This document shows positions 41,309 to 50,122 of a DNA stretch of 64,000 bases, piece by piece. Source of the DNA: Agreia sp. Leaf210 (GTDB lineage: Bacteria; Actinomycetota; Actinomycetes; Actinomycetales; Microbacteriaceae); contig NZ_LMKK01000004.1 in NCBI RefSeq assembly GCF_001421485.1, forward strand, positions 1 to 64,000. Direction: 5' to 3'. Position 1 is the stretch's first letter; each line of letters opens with the position of its first letter. The translations under genes were made by a program, and so were the position numbers. A model generated the notes under the pieces. The model searched no databases. It worked only from the letters and a program-made list of their open reading frames with translations, and was not told the DNA's origin.

Positions 41309-42303
41309 TGTTGTCTCTGAAACGCGCCTACGCCTGGCATCGACCGCTGATGGCGGTGGCCGCGCTGATGGTGCTGTGCGCCGCCGTGTGTCTCGTCGGC
41401 GCCGCCGTCGACCCCAGACAGGTGGCCGGCGCCGACACGTGGCTGAAGCCCTTGAAATTCTCGCTATCGATTCTTCTCTACTGCGTCACCTGGGCCTGGC
41501 TCATCGCGCACCTGACACGGTTCAGAAAAGCGGCGCACACCGCCGGCACCGTGATCGCGGTGGCCGTCGCCGTCGAGCAGCTCGCGATCGTCGGCGCGGC
41601 CGCATCGGCCACGACGAGTCACTTCAACGTCTCCACCCCCTTCGCCACCGCGCTCTGGGGCGTCATGGCCGTGTCGATCACGATCCTCTACGTGGCGACG
41701 TTCGTCACCACCGTGCTGCTGTTCTGGATGCCGCTGCCCACCGTCTCGCTGACCGTGGCCGTTCGCACCGGCGCGGCTATCGCGCTCGTCGGCCTCGGCC
41801 TCGCGTTCCTGATGACCGGTCCGACTGCGCAGCAGCTCGACGACTATCAGGGCATCGTGGGAGCGCACACCGTGGGCAGCGCAGACGGCGGGCCCGGTCT
41901 TCCTCTTCTCGGATGGAGCACCGTGGCCGGCGACCTCCGCATCCCGCACTTCGTGGGCATGCACGCCCTGCAACTCTTGCCGCTGATCGCGATCGTCCTC
42001 GGCGCGCTGGCCGGGCGCATCCGGCTTCTCGCCGACGATCGCGTGCGCACCCGGCTGGTGGTCGTGGCCGCGGCCGCCTTCGCGGCGACGCTCGCCGTGC
42101 TGACGGCACAGGCGCTGATCGGCCAATCGATCGTGCGGCCGCAGGGCGGGATCCTGATCGCCGGATGGGGCGTCGCTATCGCTGCCGGCCTCGCCGCCGT
42201 TGTCGTCCTCGTCGCCGCCGCGCGGCATCCGCTGCAGAGCGAAAGGCGGCCCGACGATGAGCAGACGCCGATCGCCGAGAAGACAGAGAAGGTGCGCTCA
42301 TGA
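41308..42303 (+). CDS. Polytopic membrane protein of unknown function
   Basis: This 331-residue protein has eight to nine predicted membrane helices and no signal peptide. Distinct segments include TWLKPLKFSLSILLYCVTWAWL, VGAHTVGSADGGPGLPLLGWS and LRIPHFVGMHALQLLPL, the last with His residues at helix ends. I recognise it only as the type of membrane protein often placed before DUF2834 genes. It lies in an operon after the MerR regulator (1-base overlap) and before the DUF2834 gene (4-base overlap), so the regulator probably controls it. Confidence 0.78.
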   Translation: MLSLKRAYAWHRPLMAVAALMVLCAAVCLVGAAVDPRQVAGADTWLKPLKFSLSILLYCVTWAWLIAHLTRFRKAAHTAGTVIAVAVAVEQLAIVGAAASATTSHFNVSTPFATALWGVMAVSITILYVATFVTTVLLFWMPLPTVSLTVAVRTGAAIALVGLGLAFLMTGPTAQQLDDYQGIVGAHTVGSADGGPGLPLLGWSTVAGDLRIPHFVGMHALQLLPLIAIVLGALAGRIRLLADDRVRTRLVVVAAAAFAATLAVLTAQALIGQSIVRPQGGILIAGWGVAIAAGLAAVVVLVAAARHPLQSERRPDDEQTPIAEKTEKVRS

Positions 42304-42650
42304 GCCGGCTTCGTCGCGATTGGAGCACCGCCTCCGTCGTCTACCTCGTGCTGGCGGTCGTCGGCCTGGTCGGAACCTGGACCTTCAACATCACCGCCAT
42401 CGTCGAGGAGCGCGACTTTCTCGGAGAGTGGTTTGGCAGCGGACCATCGGTGGGCTCACTCGGCGTCGACCTCGCGGTTGTGGCTGTCGCTGCGATCGTG
42501 CTGATGGTCGCCGAGGCGCGGAGGCTGCGCATGCGGGGCATCGTGATCTACATCGTGCTCGTCCCGCTGGTCGCGCTCGCCTTCGCGTTCCCGCTCTTTC
42601 TCTGCGCACGCGAGCGCGAGCTGACCCGTCAGCGGGCGACCGAGCACTGA
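42300..42650 (+). CDS. DUF2834-like small membrane protein
   Basis: This 116-residue protein has three helices (about 12-33, 55-72, 80-102). VVYLVLAVVGLVGTWTFN near the start and PLVALAFAFPLFLCARER at the end match the DUF2834 pattern. It starts within the stop of the preceding membrane gene (ATGA). The function is unknown; the pair may form one complex. Confidence 0.72.
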   Translation: MSRLRRDWSTASVVYLVLAVVGLVGTWTFNITAIVEERDFLGEWFGSGPSVGSLGVDLAVVAVAAIVLMVAEARRLRMRGIVIYIVLVPLVALAFAFPLFLCARERELTRQRATEH

Positions 42651-42653
42651 GGC

Positions 42654-43694
42654 TCAGCCGTTGGGCAGGATCACCGCGCGACCCCGAATGGAGCCCTCGT
42701 GCAGGCGCTCGTAGGCCGCGGGGCCTTCGTCGAGGCCGAACGTCTCGACCTCGACCGAGATCTGGCCCGCCCGAGCCATGTCGAGCACCTCGATGAGTTC
42801 GGCGCGCGAACCCCAGTAGGGCGTGCGCACGGCGGCGTCGTAGGCGATTGCGCCGAAGCCGACCGGCAGCATCCCGCCGCCGATGCCCACGATGGTGACG
42901 TCGCCCTCGATGGCGACCGAGGCACCAGCGATCTCGACGGTGGGCTGCACGCCGACGAAGTCGAAGACGGCGTTCGCGCCGAGGCCTCCCGTGAGTTCTT
43001 TGATCGCAGCGACGGCGCTCTTGTCGCTGAGGATCGCGTGGTGCGCGCCGACCTTCTTCGCGAGCTCCAGCTTCTCGTCGTTCACGTCGAGCGCGATCAC
43101 CGTCGCGCCCGACAGCGCGCGCAGTATCTGGATGCCGACATGGCCGAGCCCGCCCGTTCCGATGACGACGGCGAAGGTTCCCGCGCCGAGCTTCGGAAGC
43201 GATCGCTTGATCGCGTGATACGGAGTCAGACCGGCGTCGGTCAGCGAGACGTTCTTCACGGGGTCGAGGTCGCCGAGCGGCACGAGGTGGCGCGGGTCGT
43301 CGATGAGCATGTACTCGGCCATCGAGCCCGGGGCTCCGAGTCCGGGAGGCATGATGCCCTCGGCCTGCGCGTTGGTGCAGTAGTTCTCTTTGCCCTCGGA
43401 GCAGTTATGGCAGCGGCCGCAGCCCCACGGACCGTAGACAGCGACCGCGTCACCGACCGCGAGATGCTCGACGCCCTCGCCGAGCTCGTGAACGATACCC
43501 GCGCCCTCGTGTCCGAGAGTGAGCGGGAGTCCATAGGTGTACTGGTCTTCGGGAAGGCCCATGACGAACTCGTCGGAGTGGCAGACTCCGGCCGCGGTGA
43601 CCTTCAACAGAACCTGGCCGGGACCAGGAGTGGGGATCGGAATATCGACGACCTCGGGGGCCTTGCCGATGGTCGTGTACTGGAGAGCCTTCAT
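42654..43694 (-). CDS. Zinc-dependent NAD(P)+ alcohol dehydrogenase
   Basis: This 346-residue medium-chain alcohol dehydrogenase has catalytic zinc ligands in GVCHSDEF (Cys) and GHEGAGIV (His-Glu), structural zinc cysteines in WGCGRCHNCSEGKENYC, and the cofactor loop VIGTGGLGHVGIQIL with ALDVNDEKLELA, whose Asp favours NAD+. This fits the AdhA-type group found in rhodococci and other Actinobacteria, active on short alcohols or aldehydes. ATG 43694 has no clear ribosome site. The gene converges on the DUF2834 gene with a 3-base gap. Confidence 0.92.
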   Translation of the reverse strand: MKALQYTTIGKAPEVVDIPIPTPGPGQVLLKVTAAGVCHSDEFVMGLPEDQYTYGLPLTLGHEGAGIVHELGEGVEHLAVGDAVAVYGPWGCGRCHNCSEGKENYCTNAQAEGIMPPGLGAPGSMAEYMLIDDPRHLVPLGDLDPVKNVSLTDAGLTPYHAIKRSLPKLGAGTFAVVIGTGGLGHVGIQILRALSGATVIALDVNDEKLELAKKVGAHHAILSDKSAVAAIKELTGGLGANAVFDFVGVQPTVEIAGASVAIEGDVTIVGIGGGMLPVGFGAIAYDAAVRTPYWGSRAELIEVLDMARAGQISVEVETFGLDEGPAAYERLHEGSIRGRAVILPNG

Positions 43695-43858
43695 TGATCT
43701 GACCAATCCGCGGGCGGCGAGATGTCCTGATTGCGGTAAACCGTCCGCTGCTTCTACGGTACCTCCTAAACCGACAACTGTCTGATTGCGTTTGCCACCA
43801 GAGTCGAATGTTCGCAAGGGTCACCCTGAAGATCCGAGTCCTGTGGTTTCGTAGTCGC

Positions 43859-45538
43859 GTGACCTCAGCACAATCAGCAGCACAATCCGCCGCACAACCC
43901 TCAGCACCCGCCCCGCTCATCGCCGAGACCGCCCGTCGCGTCTTCGGATGGCCGTCGTTGCGCGAGGGGCAGATCGACGCCGTGCAGGCACCGGTATCCG
44001 GCCAAGACGTGCTCGCAGTGATGCCCACCGGCTACGGCAAATCTGCCGTCTACCAGCTGGCGGGAACGCTGCTCGGGGGCGTGACCGTGGTGGTCTCTCC
44101 GCTCATCGCCCTGCAAGACGATCAGGTGCGCTCGCTCCGAGAGGTTCATCGGCGCACCGCTGTCGCCATCAACTCGTCGCTCTCCGAGAAAGAGACCGAA
44201 CACGCGTGGTCCACGGTCGAAGCGGGTGAGCAGTGCTTCGTCTTCCTCTCGCCCGAGCAGCTCGCGAAACCCTCCGTCGTCTCACGTCTGGCAGCGCGTG
44301 GCGTCACCCTGTTCACCGTCGACGAGGCGCACTGCGTGTCGTCGTGGGGGCATGACTTCCGCCCCGATTACCTCGGCCTCGGCGAGGTCATCGAACAGCT
44401 CGGGCATCCGCCCGTGATCGCCCTCACCGCCACGGGCTCGGGCCCGGTGCGCACCGACATCGTCGAGCGCCTCGGGCTGCGAGAGGCCCTCGTGCTGGCC
44501 CGCGGCTTCGACCGGCCCAACATCAGACTCGAGGTCGTACGTCACGAGAGCGACGACGACAAGCGTCGTGCCGTCGTGCGGCAGGTCATGGATGCGACGG
44601 GTCCCGGCCTCGTGTACGTGGCGACCCGCGCAGACGCCGAACGCTACGCCGACGCCCTCCAGGCCGAGGGCATTGTGGCCGACGCTTATCACGCGGGGCT
44701 TCCCGACGCCCAGCGGGAGGACGTGCATAGCCGCTTCACCGACGGCACCCTCGACATCGTGGTGGCGACGAGCGCATTCGGCATGGGTATCGACAAATCC
44801 GACGTGCGTTTCGTGGTGCACGAGGCGGTGACCGACTCGATCGACAGCTACTACCAAGAGGTGGGGCGCGCTGGTCGCGACGGAGAAGAGTCGCTGGCGA
44901 CGCTGCACTACCGCTCCGAAGACCTGGGCCTGCGCACCTTCTTCGCGTCGGGCGTGCCGTCGAAGGAGTCGATCGCTCGCGTCTATGCGGCCGTCAAGAA
45001 GACGCCTTCGATCTCCCTGACCGATCTCGCCGACGCGCTCGAGTTGTCGCCGCGCACCTGCCGAGGCCTGGTCAATCTGCTCGAGGAGGCCGAGCTCCTC
45101 ACCTCGACGGCCAGCGGTCTGACCGCCGTCGGCCGCCGCTCGCCATCGACGGCAGCCCGCATCGCTGTGGAACGCGCAGAGGCGCAGCACCGTGTCGAGA
45201 AATCGCGGGTGCAGATGGTTCGGGGCTACGCGGAGACCCTCGAATGCCGCCGCATCTTTCTGCTGGGCTACTTCGGAGAAGACCTACCGGAGCCCTGCGG
45301 CAACTGCGACACATGCACCTCGGGGCTCGCCTACGAGGAGTTCGCCCGTGAGAACAGCAACGATGCGTCGGCGGTCTTCGTCGTCGACTCCCGCGTCACG
45401 CACAAGAAGTGGGGCATCGGGGTCGTGATGCGCGTCGAAGACGATCGCATCACCGTCTTCTTCGACGACGAGGGCTACAAGGTGCTCTCGGTCGAGGCGG
45501 TGCAGCAGAATCGACTGCTGACTGTGCTGCCCGCCTGA
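43859..45538 (+). CDS. recQ: RecQ-family ATP-dependent DNA helicase
   Basis: This 559-residue protein has helicase motifs I MPTGYGKSAVYQ, II DEAHCVSSWGHDF (DEAH box), III ALTATG, V ATSAFGMGIDKSDVRFVVH and VI YYQEVGRAGRDG. The RecQ zinc-binding region has cysteines in LECRRI and EPCGNCDTC. A C-terminal SH3-like segment (about 505-555, THKKWGIGVVMRVEDDRITVFF) replaces the HRDC domain, as in many actinobacterial RecQ proteins. It unwinds DNA during recombination repair. The GTG start lies after a short Ala/Gln-rich leader; an upstream ATG at 43808 is possible. Confidence 0.92.
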   Translation: MTSAQSAAQSAAQPSAPAPLIAETARRVFGWPSLREGQIDAVQAPVSGQDVLAVMPTGYGKSAVYQLAGTLLGGVTVVVSPLIALQDDQVRSLREVHRRTAVAINSSLSEKETEHAWSTVEAGEQCFVFLSPEQLAKPSVVSRLAARGVTLFTVDEAHCVSSWGHDFRPDYLGLGEVIEQLGHPPVIALTATGSGPVRTDIVERLGLREALVLARGFDRPNIRLEVVRHESDDDKRRAVVRQVMDATGPGLVYVATRADAERYADALQAEGIVADAYHAGLPDAQREDVHSRFTDGTLDIVVATSAFGMGIDKSDVRFVVHEAVTDSIDSYYQEVGRAGRDGEESLATLHYRSEDLGLRTFFASGVPSKESIARVYAAVKKTPSISLTDLADALELSPRTCRGLVNLLEEAELLTSTASGLTAVGRRSPSTAARIAVERAEAQHRVEKSRVQMVRGYAETLECRRIFLLGYFGEDLPEPCGNCDTCTSGLAYEEFARENSNDASAVFVVDSRVTHKKWGIGVVMRVEDDRITVFFDDEGYKVLSVEAVQQNRLLTVLPA

Positions 45539-45554
45539 CCGGAGCTCCTCCGAC

Positions 45555-45737
45555 TCAGTTCTGAGCGGGGTCTTCGAGGTCTTTCTTCGCGCTGTCGGAG
45601 TCGCCGTCGGCCTGCTCGTCTTCTTCGATGTTGAAGTGCGACGCCTCGCCGTGACCCAGCGCGATTCCATCGTCGGAGTTGGGGATGGTTCCGTCTTCGC
45701 CGAGCTTCTCGCCCTCGGTGGGAATGCTGTCTGACAT
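45555..45737 (-). CDS. Small acidic protein
   Basis: This 60-residue protein is very rich in Asp, Glu and Ser, and ends KKDLEDPAQN. The ATG has AAGGAG five bases upstream, which supports it as a true gene. No family recognised. It is probably soluble and disordered. It is divergent from a second small acidic gene at 45895. Confidence 0.6.
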   Translation of the reverse strand: MSDSIPTEGEKLGEDGTIPNSDDGIALGHGEASHFNIEEDEQADGDSDSAKKDLEDPAQN

Positions 45738-45894
45738 GCTGCTCCTTTGTTTCGGTGACGAGCACCAGTCAAATGCGATCTGCCTGGCCGTGCCAGGGGC
45801 TGGCGCGTCGAGGTCGGACGTGCTTGCCTGGATGAGCCGTCGAAGACGGCGACGATTCGAGGTCGGGCAGAGGCCCGCCAGATTGGACGAGATC

Positions 45895-46101
45895 ATGAGC
45901 GACCAGCAGAGCGAGTTCGACAAGAAAGAGGTCGACGAGGGCGAACAGATCGTTCCGGGCGTCGAGACCGAGGGCGTAGCGGCCACCGAAGCCGTGTCGC
46001 ACTCCTTCGGCGCGGTCGAAGAGCAGCTGCCGACCGATGGGATGGGCGATGACGACCTCGACCTGCGCTCACCGGGAGCGGGATCGACCGAGGCCGACTA
46101 G
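45895..46101 (+). CDS. Small acidic protein
   Basis: This 68-residue protein is rich in Glu, Asp, Gly and Val, beginning MSDQQSEFDKKEVDEGEQ. It has a weak GGAC ribosome site. It shares the MSD start and strong acidity with the product of 45555-45737 but no clear alignment. The function is unknown; it converges on a TetR gene with a 9-base gap. Confidence 0.5.
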   Translation: MSDQQSEFDKKEVDEGEQIVPGVETEGVAATEAVSHSFGAVEEQLPTDGMGDDDLDLRSPGAGSTEAD

Positions 46102-46110
46102 AGACGACGC

Positions 46111-46767
46111 TCAGTCGTCGAGGTAACTCTGCGTGCGCTCGAGGTAGTCCTCGAGGTAGCCGATGGCCAGACGCGTGCACTCGTCTATGAAGAACTGGTC
46201 ACCCGTCGCGTCGGTCTCGAACGCCTTTGCCGTGAGGGTGTCGACGATCTCGATCACGACCTCGACGTGCTTGAGCAGATCGGGCCGCTTGCGCGACACC
46301 TCGAAGCGCTCGAAGAACAGCTCTCCGAGCTGGTGGGCGAGCACCGTGCGATTGCTGTCGGTGTTGTCGATGAGGTTGCGATCGATGGCATCGCCCAGCC
46401 GCAGCCAGCGGAAACCCGGCTCCGTCTTATAGAGGGTGCAGTATGCCTTGATGACTCGACCGAGCAACTCCTGCCACTCGGCGTCTCTGCTCTCGAGAGC
46501 CTCCTGAGATGCCTGCATCAGGCGAGTGAGGTTTCGCGTGGCGAGGGCGGCGGCGATCGCTGTCATGCCGTCGAAGTAGCGATAGATCCCCGGGCCGGAC
46601 ATACCCACGCGCTTCGCGATGAGGGTCGGTGACACGTTGCCATAGCCCGCCTCGTCGATCAGAGCGGCGGTCGCGTCGAGAATCGACTCGATCCGCTGGG
46701 CACTGCGATCCTGGCGCGGGCTTCGGCGCAGGGCTGCGCGCGCGACATCGACGGGTTCATGAGGCAT
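46111..46767 (-). CDS. TetR family transcriptional regulator
   Basis: This 218-residue protein has an N-terminal TetR helix-turn-helix (about 15-65: RIESILDATAALIDEAGYGNVSPTLIAKRVGMSGPGIYRYF) and a helical C-terminal ligand domain. ATG 46767 is preferred because TAGTGT stands 8 bases upstream; an in-frame GTG at 46779 would overlap that box. The target and ligand are unknown. Confidence 0.88.
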   Translation of the reverse strand: MPHEPVDVARAALRRSPRQDRSAQRIESILDATAALIDEAGYGNVSPTLIAKRVGMSGPGIYRYFDGMTAIAAALATRNLTRLMQASQEALESRDAEWQELLGRVIKAYCTLYKTEPGFRWLRLGDAIDRNLIDNTDSNRTVLAHQLGELFFERFEVSRKRPDLLKHVEVVIEIVDTLTAKAFETDATGDQFFIDECTRLAIGYLEDYLERTQSYLDD

Positions 46768-46775
46768 AAGGCACA

Positions 46776-46781
46776 ACACTA
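46776..46781 (-). promoter_or_regulatory. -10 box for the TetR gene
   Basis: TAGTGT on the minus strand ends 8 bases before ATG 46767, consistent with a leaderless or nearly leaderless mRNA. Confidence 0.35.
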
Positions 46782-46918
46782 CCGAGTTTTACTTACCCCG
46801 AATCGGGGTCACGAAGCGAACATACAGCCCGTCTGCAGCCCCGCACTGTGGAGTTGAACTCTCGCTACTCTGCCGAAGCCGGATGCGCCACCCCCGGCCG
46901 CGTGTCGGACGCCACCCG

Positions 46919-46924
46919 TAGCGT
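46919..46924 (+). promoter_or_regulatory. -10 box for leaderless DUF3072 gene
   Basis: TAGCGT ends 7 bases before ATG 46932. Confidence 0.45.
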
Positions 46925-46931
46925 GGTGGGC

Positions 46932-47252
46932 ATGTCAGACATTCAGAACAGCGACGCGGCCGTCGAGCCGGCAACACCTTCGATCACTCAGAACGACTCC
47001 CCTGCAGAAACGGGTGCCGCAGGCGGCGAGGCCGAGACGCTGGGTGCGCCTCGACCCGACGGCGACGACTCATCCGCCGCCAAAGATCCCGAAGACTGGG
47101 TCACCGGCGACGAGCCGATGACCGGCCCGCAGAAGAGCTACCTCGACACGCTTGCGCGCGAGGCCGGCGAAGAGCTTCCCGCCACCCTTACCAAGGCCGA
47201 GGCTTCCGAGCACATCGACCGCCTGCAGAAGGTCACCGGCCGCGGCCAGTAG
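46932..47252 (+). CDS. DUF3072 domain protein
   Basis: This 106-residue acidic protein has a disordered N-terminal half and a C-terminal DUF3072 domain (about 50-100) with DPEDWVTGDEPMTGPQKSYL followed by DTLAREAGEELP. The domain is common in Actinobacteria and of unknown function. The transcript is probably leaderless. Confidence 0.82.
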   Translation: MSDIQNSDAAVEPATPSITQNDSPAETGAAGGEAETLGAPRPDGDDSSAAKDPEDWVTGDEPMTGPQKSYLDTLAREAGEELPATLTKAEASEHIDRLQKVTGRGQ

Positions 47253-47275
47253 ATCGCGCGCCGTCGGCTCGCGAG

Positions 47276-48352
47276 CTATTCGGCGTTGCTGCCGTACGAG
47301 CCGACGGCGGTGTGGATCAGCTCGATGATCTCGAGCGAGCGCAATGCGTCGCGCGGGTCGACGGGCAGCGGTCCGCCGTGAAGCAGCGCTTCGGCGAGCA
47401 GCTCGTAGAAGGTCGCGTATTTGCCCGCCTGCGTGGGCAGTGCCACGACCTCGCCGTCGACCCCGAGTAGCCCCCAGCGGTCTTCCCCATAGACGCCGAA
47501 GCCGTCGTCGGTCGGCAGAGCGCCGTCGCGCAGCTGTGCCTCCTGGGGGTCCAACCCCCAGCTCGTGTAGGCCGAGGTCGAGCCCAAGACGTGAAAGCGC
47601 GCGCCGACCTGGGCCGCCATGCCGTTCATCCACAGCTGGGTGCGCACTCCCGAGCGGTGCTCGAGCAGCACTGTGGTGTCGTCGTCGGCTACTCCGCCTT
47701 CTCTGCGCGTCAGTACCTCGGCGTGCACGCCCTCGACATCGCCGAAGAGTTGCAGGGCCTGATCGATCAGGTGCACTCCGAGGTCGTAGAGAATGCCTCC
47801 GCCCTCCGCCGCGGTGGCCTCCGCCTTCCACGACTTCGCCGGCACAGGCTTCCACCATTCGAAGCGGGATTCGAAGCGACGTACCTCGCCCAGCTGCCCT
47901 GCCTCGAGCAGCGACGAGAGCGTCAGAAAATCGCCGTCCCAGCGTCGGTTCTGAAAGACGGTGAACGGAAGACCGAGCCGCTCGGCCTTCTCGATGAGAG
48001 CAACACCCTCTGCGCTGGTGACGGCGAACGGCTTGTCCACCACGACGGCGACCCCGGCATCCAAGGCCCTGTCAGCGAGCTCGGCGTGGGTGCCCGACGG
48101 TGAACCGATGACCACGAGATCGAGCTGCCCTTGAGACGCGCGCTCGAACAGCTCGTCGACGGTGGCGACGATGGCGGCGGCCGGATGCAGGTGCGCGGCC
48201 TCGGCTGCACGTTCGGCATTCGACGTGACGATGACCGACACCTCGAAGTCGGGGTTCGTGGCGAGGAACGGCGCGTGGAACACGCGACCTGACAGGCCGA
48301 ATCCGATGATTCCTGTGCGGATGGGGCGAGAGAACGGTGTGGCGGTCGACAT
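47276..48352 (-). CDS. Gfo/Idh/MocA family oxidoreductase
   Basis: This 358-residue protein has an N-terminal NAD(P)-binding motif GIIGFGLSGRVFHAPF, the family EKP motif present as DKP (VVVDKPFAV), and a C-terminal domain with GGGILYDLGVHLIDQALQLFG holding the probable catalytic Asp and His. It resembles YvaA/scyllo-inositol dehydrogenase-like members. It is not in an operon. TAGCCT lies 6 bases before the ATG, so the mRNA is probably leaderless. Confidence 0.9.
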   Translation of the reverse strand: MSTATPFSRPIRTGIIGFGLSGRVFHAPFLATNPDFEVSVIVTSNAERAAEAAHLHPAAAIVATVDELFERASQGQLDLVVIGSPSGTHAELADRALDAGVAVVVDKPFAVTSAEGVALIEKAERLGLPFTVFQNRRWDGDFLTLSSLLEAGQLGEVRRFESRFEWWKPVPAKSWKAEATAAEGGGILYDLGVHLIDQALQLFGDVEGVHAEVLTRREGGVADDDTTVLLEHRSGVRTQLWMNGMAAQVGARFHVLGSTSAYTSWGLDPQEAQLRDGALPTDDGFGVYGEDRWGLLGVDGEVVALPTQAGKYATFYELLAEALLHGGPLPVDPRDALRSLEIIELIHTAVGSYGSNAE

Positions 48353-48358
48353 GCCTCG

Positions 48359-48364
48359 AGGCTA
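48359..48364 (-). promoter_or_regulatory. -10 box for leaderless Gfo/Idh/MocA gene
   Basis: TAGCCT on the minus strand ends 6 bases before ATG 48352. Confidence 0.5.
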
Positions 48365-48371
48365 CCGGGCA

Positions 48372-48737
48372 CTACCGCGAGCGCGCGACGAGGGCGTGCA
48401 GCACGCGGGTGAGTTCGGGCAGTTTCTCTGCGAGTTCGTCTGCGCTGCGCACGAAGATCATGCGGCGTCCGTCTGGGTAGTCGCCCTCGAGAATCTCGCT
48501 CTCGATATCGGGGGCCGAGGGATGGTGAACGACGAGATGAAGATGGTCATCGGGGCGCAGCATGAACGTGTACAGGTAGTCGGTCCCGAGGCGAAAGCTG
48601 GGGGCGTTCCACTTCCACTCCTCCACGATCCGAGCATCGACGGCGAGCGTGTGTTTGCGAAGAAGATCGATCTGATCGCGCAACGGATGCGCGCGCCGGT
48701 CGAGGGCTTCGTCGACGGAGACCGGCTTCTGGGGCAT
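48372..48737 (-). CDS. DUF1801 domain protein
   Basis: This 121-residue protein has the pattern of DUF1801/YdhG proteins: IVEEWKWNAPSFRLGTDYLYTFMLRPDDHLHLVVH. The fold is small alpha/beta; the function is unknown. TAGCCT stands 6 bases before the ATG. Confidence 0.8.
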   Translation of the reverse strand: MPQKPVSVDEALDRRAHPLRDQIDLLRKHTLAVDARIVEEWKWNAPSFRLGTDYLYTFMLRPDDHLHLVVHHPSAPDIESEILEGDYPDGRRMIFVRSADELAEKLPELTRVLHALVARSR

Positions 48738-48743
48738 GCGCTC

Positions 48744-48749
48744 AGGCTA
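48744..48749 (-). promoter_or_regulatory. -10 box for leaderless DUF1801 gene
   Basis: TAGCCT on the minus strand ends 6 bases before ATG 48737. Confidence 0.5.
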
Positions 48750-49009
48750 GTGGTCGGGCCGTTCCCACCGCCGAATCGAAGATTCCTCTGTTCATAATTT
48801 CGCGAGTCGACTTATCTGTCGACATCACTCAATGCCCCCGAGCGCCCGCGGAATCGCGGGTATTCGCCCGCACGAACCGATTCGACGCTCATCGTACGAA
48901 CGCACCGATCCGTCACGAAAGGTTCGCCACCCGAAATATCCGAGCTCCTTTACCGCGCTTCGACGTCGTGCCTAGATTGGAGGTATTCAGCCGCTTGGGG
49001 GTGATTGAC
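48750..49009. other. Intergenic region before the secreted repeat proteins
   Basis: This gap of about 260 bases holds two small hairpins: GTCGAC at 48806-48811 and 48818-48823, and CCCGCG-GAAT-CGCGGG at 48845-48860. No clear -10/-35 pair was found for the gene at 49010, though its promoter must lie here. No small gene is supported. Confidence 0.4.
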
Positions 49010-50014
49010 ATGGATGCCATCGAAGAGCACCGTCCTGTCAGTCGCCTGCGGCTTCTTCTTCTCGGCGGCCTTGTCGGAGCGGGATTCGTCGTCGGCGGAA
49101 TCTTCATGACGGCTACTCCAGCGCACGCTGGCGGAGGACTCCTCGATGGCGTCGGGGACGTCGTCTCCGGCGTGACCCAGCCCGTGAGCCAGGTGGTCGA
49201 TGCGGTCGTCGAGCCCGTTGCACCCGTCGTCGACAGCGTCACGTCGATCGTGCCAGCGCCGGTCGCCGAGGTTGTGCAGCCCGTCGTCGAACCGGTCGTG
49301 GAGCAGGTCGTCGTGCCCGTGGTCGAGGCCGTACCCGAGGCACCCGTGTCCGAGATCGTCCAGCCTGTCACCGATCTCGTCGACCCTGTCGTCGCGGCGG
49401 TTCCCGTCGTGAACGACCTTCTTGGATCCACCCCCACTGCGAGTGTCACGGCGCCGGTCGTCGACCTCGTCGACACCACTGTCGGTCAAGTGACGGACAC
49501 CGTGACCGCCGTGACACCAGCTCTGCCGGGCGCATCCACTCCGATCGGACCGGGCGTCGACCTCCCCTCGCTTCCCGGCCTAGATCTTCCCGACTCCGCG
49601 TCTCCCGGAACGGTTGTCACGATCCTCGGGGTGACGGTCACGGTCCCGCCCGCCTCCGCCTCGGAGCCGTTCTCCAGCCCGACGTCGGTGCCGTTCCGCG
49701 GAGCAGCCGCGTCTACTCCCACTCCTGGTCTCCCCGCCCCGGGGCAGGCCGGTTCCGCCAGCTCTTCAACGCCTTCGTCCCCGGGTTCCCCTGCACCCGC
49801 CGGGCCTTCGGAGGGTTCTCCCGTGGTCTTGCCCACTCCGTCTGGAAGTGGCGGCCAGGGAACGGGCGGCGGGGCCGGTTCCGGCGCCCCGGCAGCACTC
49901 GAATCCATCTCCGGCGCGATCTTCGGACACGCCGCTCTCACTCTGCGCGCTCTCGCCTCCGACGACGCGCTCCCCGCTTCACCCACGTTCGACCTCGGTT
50001 CGACTCCTGACTGA
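49010..50014 (+). CDS. Secreted Val/Pro-rich repeat protein
   Basis: This 334-residue protein has a signal peptide (about 1-40, ending TPAHA). The mature part starts GGGLLDGVGDVVSG, then about 130 residues of degenerate heptad-like repeats of the PVVEPVV, VVDAVV and EVVQPV type, then a Pro/Ser/Thr/Gly-rich low-complexity region. No catalytic motif and no LPxTG-type signal is seen. ATG 49010 follows a GGGGGTGA site; an in-frame start at 48968 is less likely. It lies 108 bases upstream of the chaplin-like protein gene, so a joint surface role is inferred. Confidence 0.72.
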   Translation: MDAIEEHRPVSRLRLLLLGGLVGAGFVVGGIFMTATPAHAGGGLLDGVGDVVSGVTQPVSQVVDAVVEPVAPVVDSVTSIVPAPVAEVVQPVVEPVVEQVVVPVVEAVPEAPVSEIVQPVTDLVDPVVAAVPVVNDLLGSTPTASVTAPVVDLVDTTVGQVTDTVTAVTPALPGASTPIGPGVDLPSLPGLDLPDSASPGTVVTILGVTVTVPPASASEPFSSPTSVPFRGAAASTPTPGLPAPGQAGSASSSTPSSPGSPAPAGPSEGSPVVLPTPSGSGGQGTGGGAGSGAPAALESISGAIFGHAALTLRALASDDALPASPTFDLGSTPD

Positions 50015-50122
50015 CTGAGTTCGCACCTGCCCGATTCCAGAGGCAGACACCGCGAACCATCTCCCCCGCCAACCGCGCGGCTGGAGCTCATCAGTCTCAC
50101 CATCTTTTGGAGTTGAATCATC

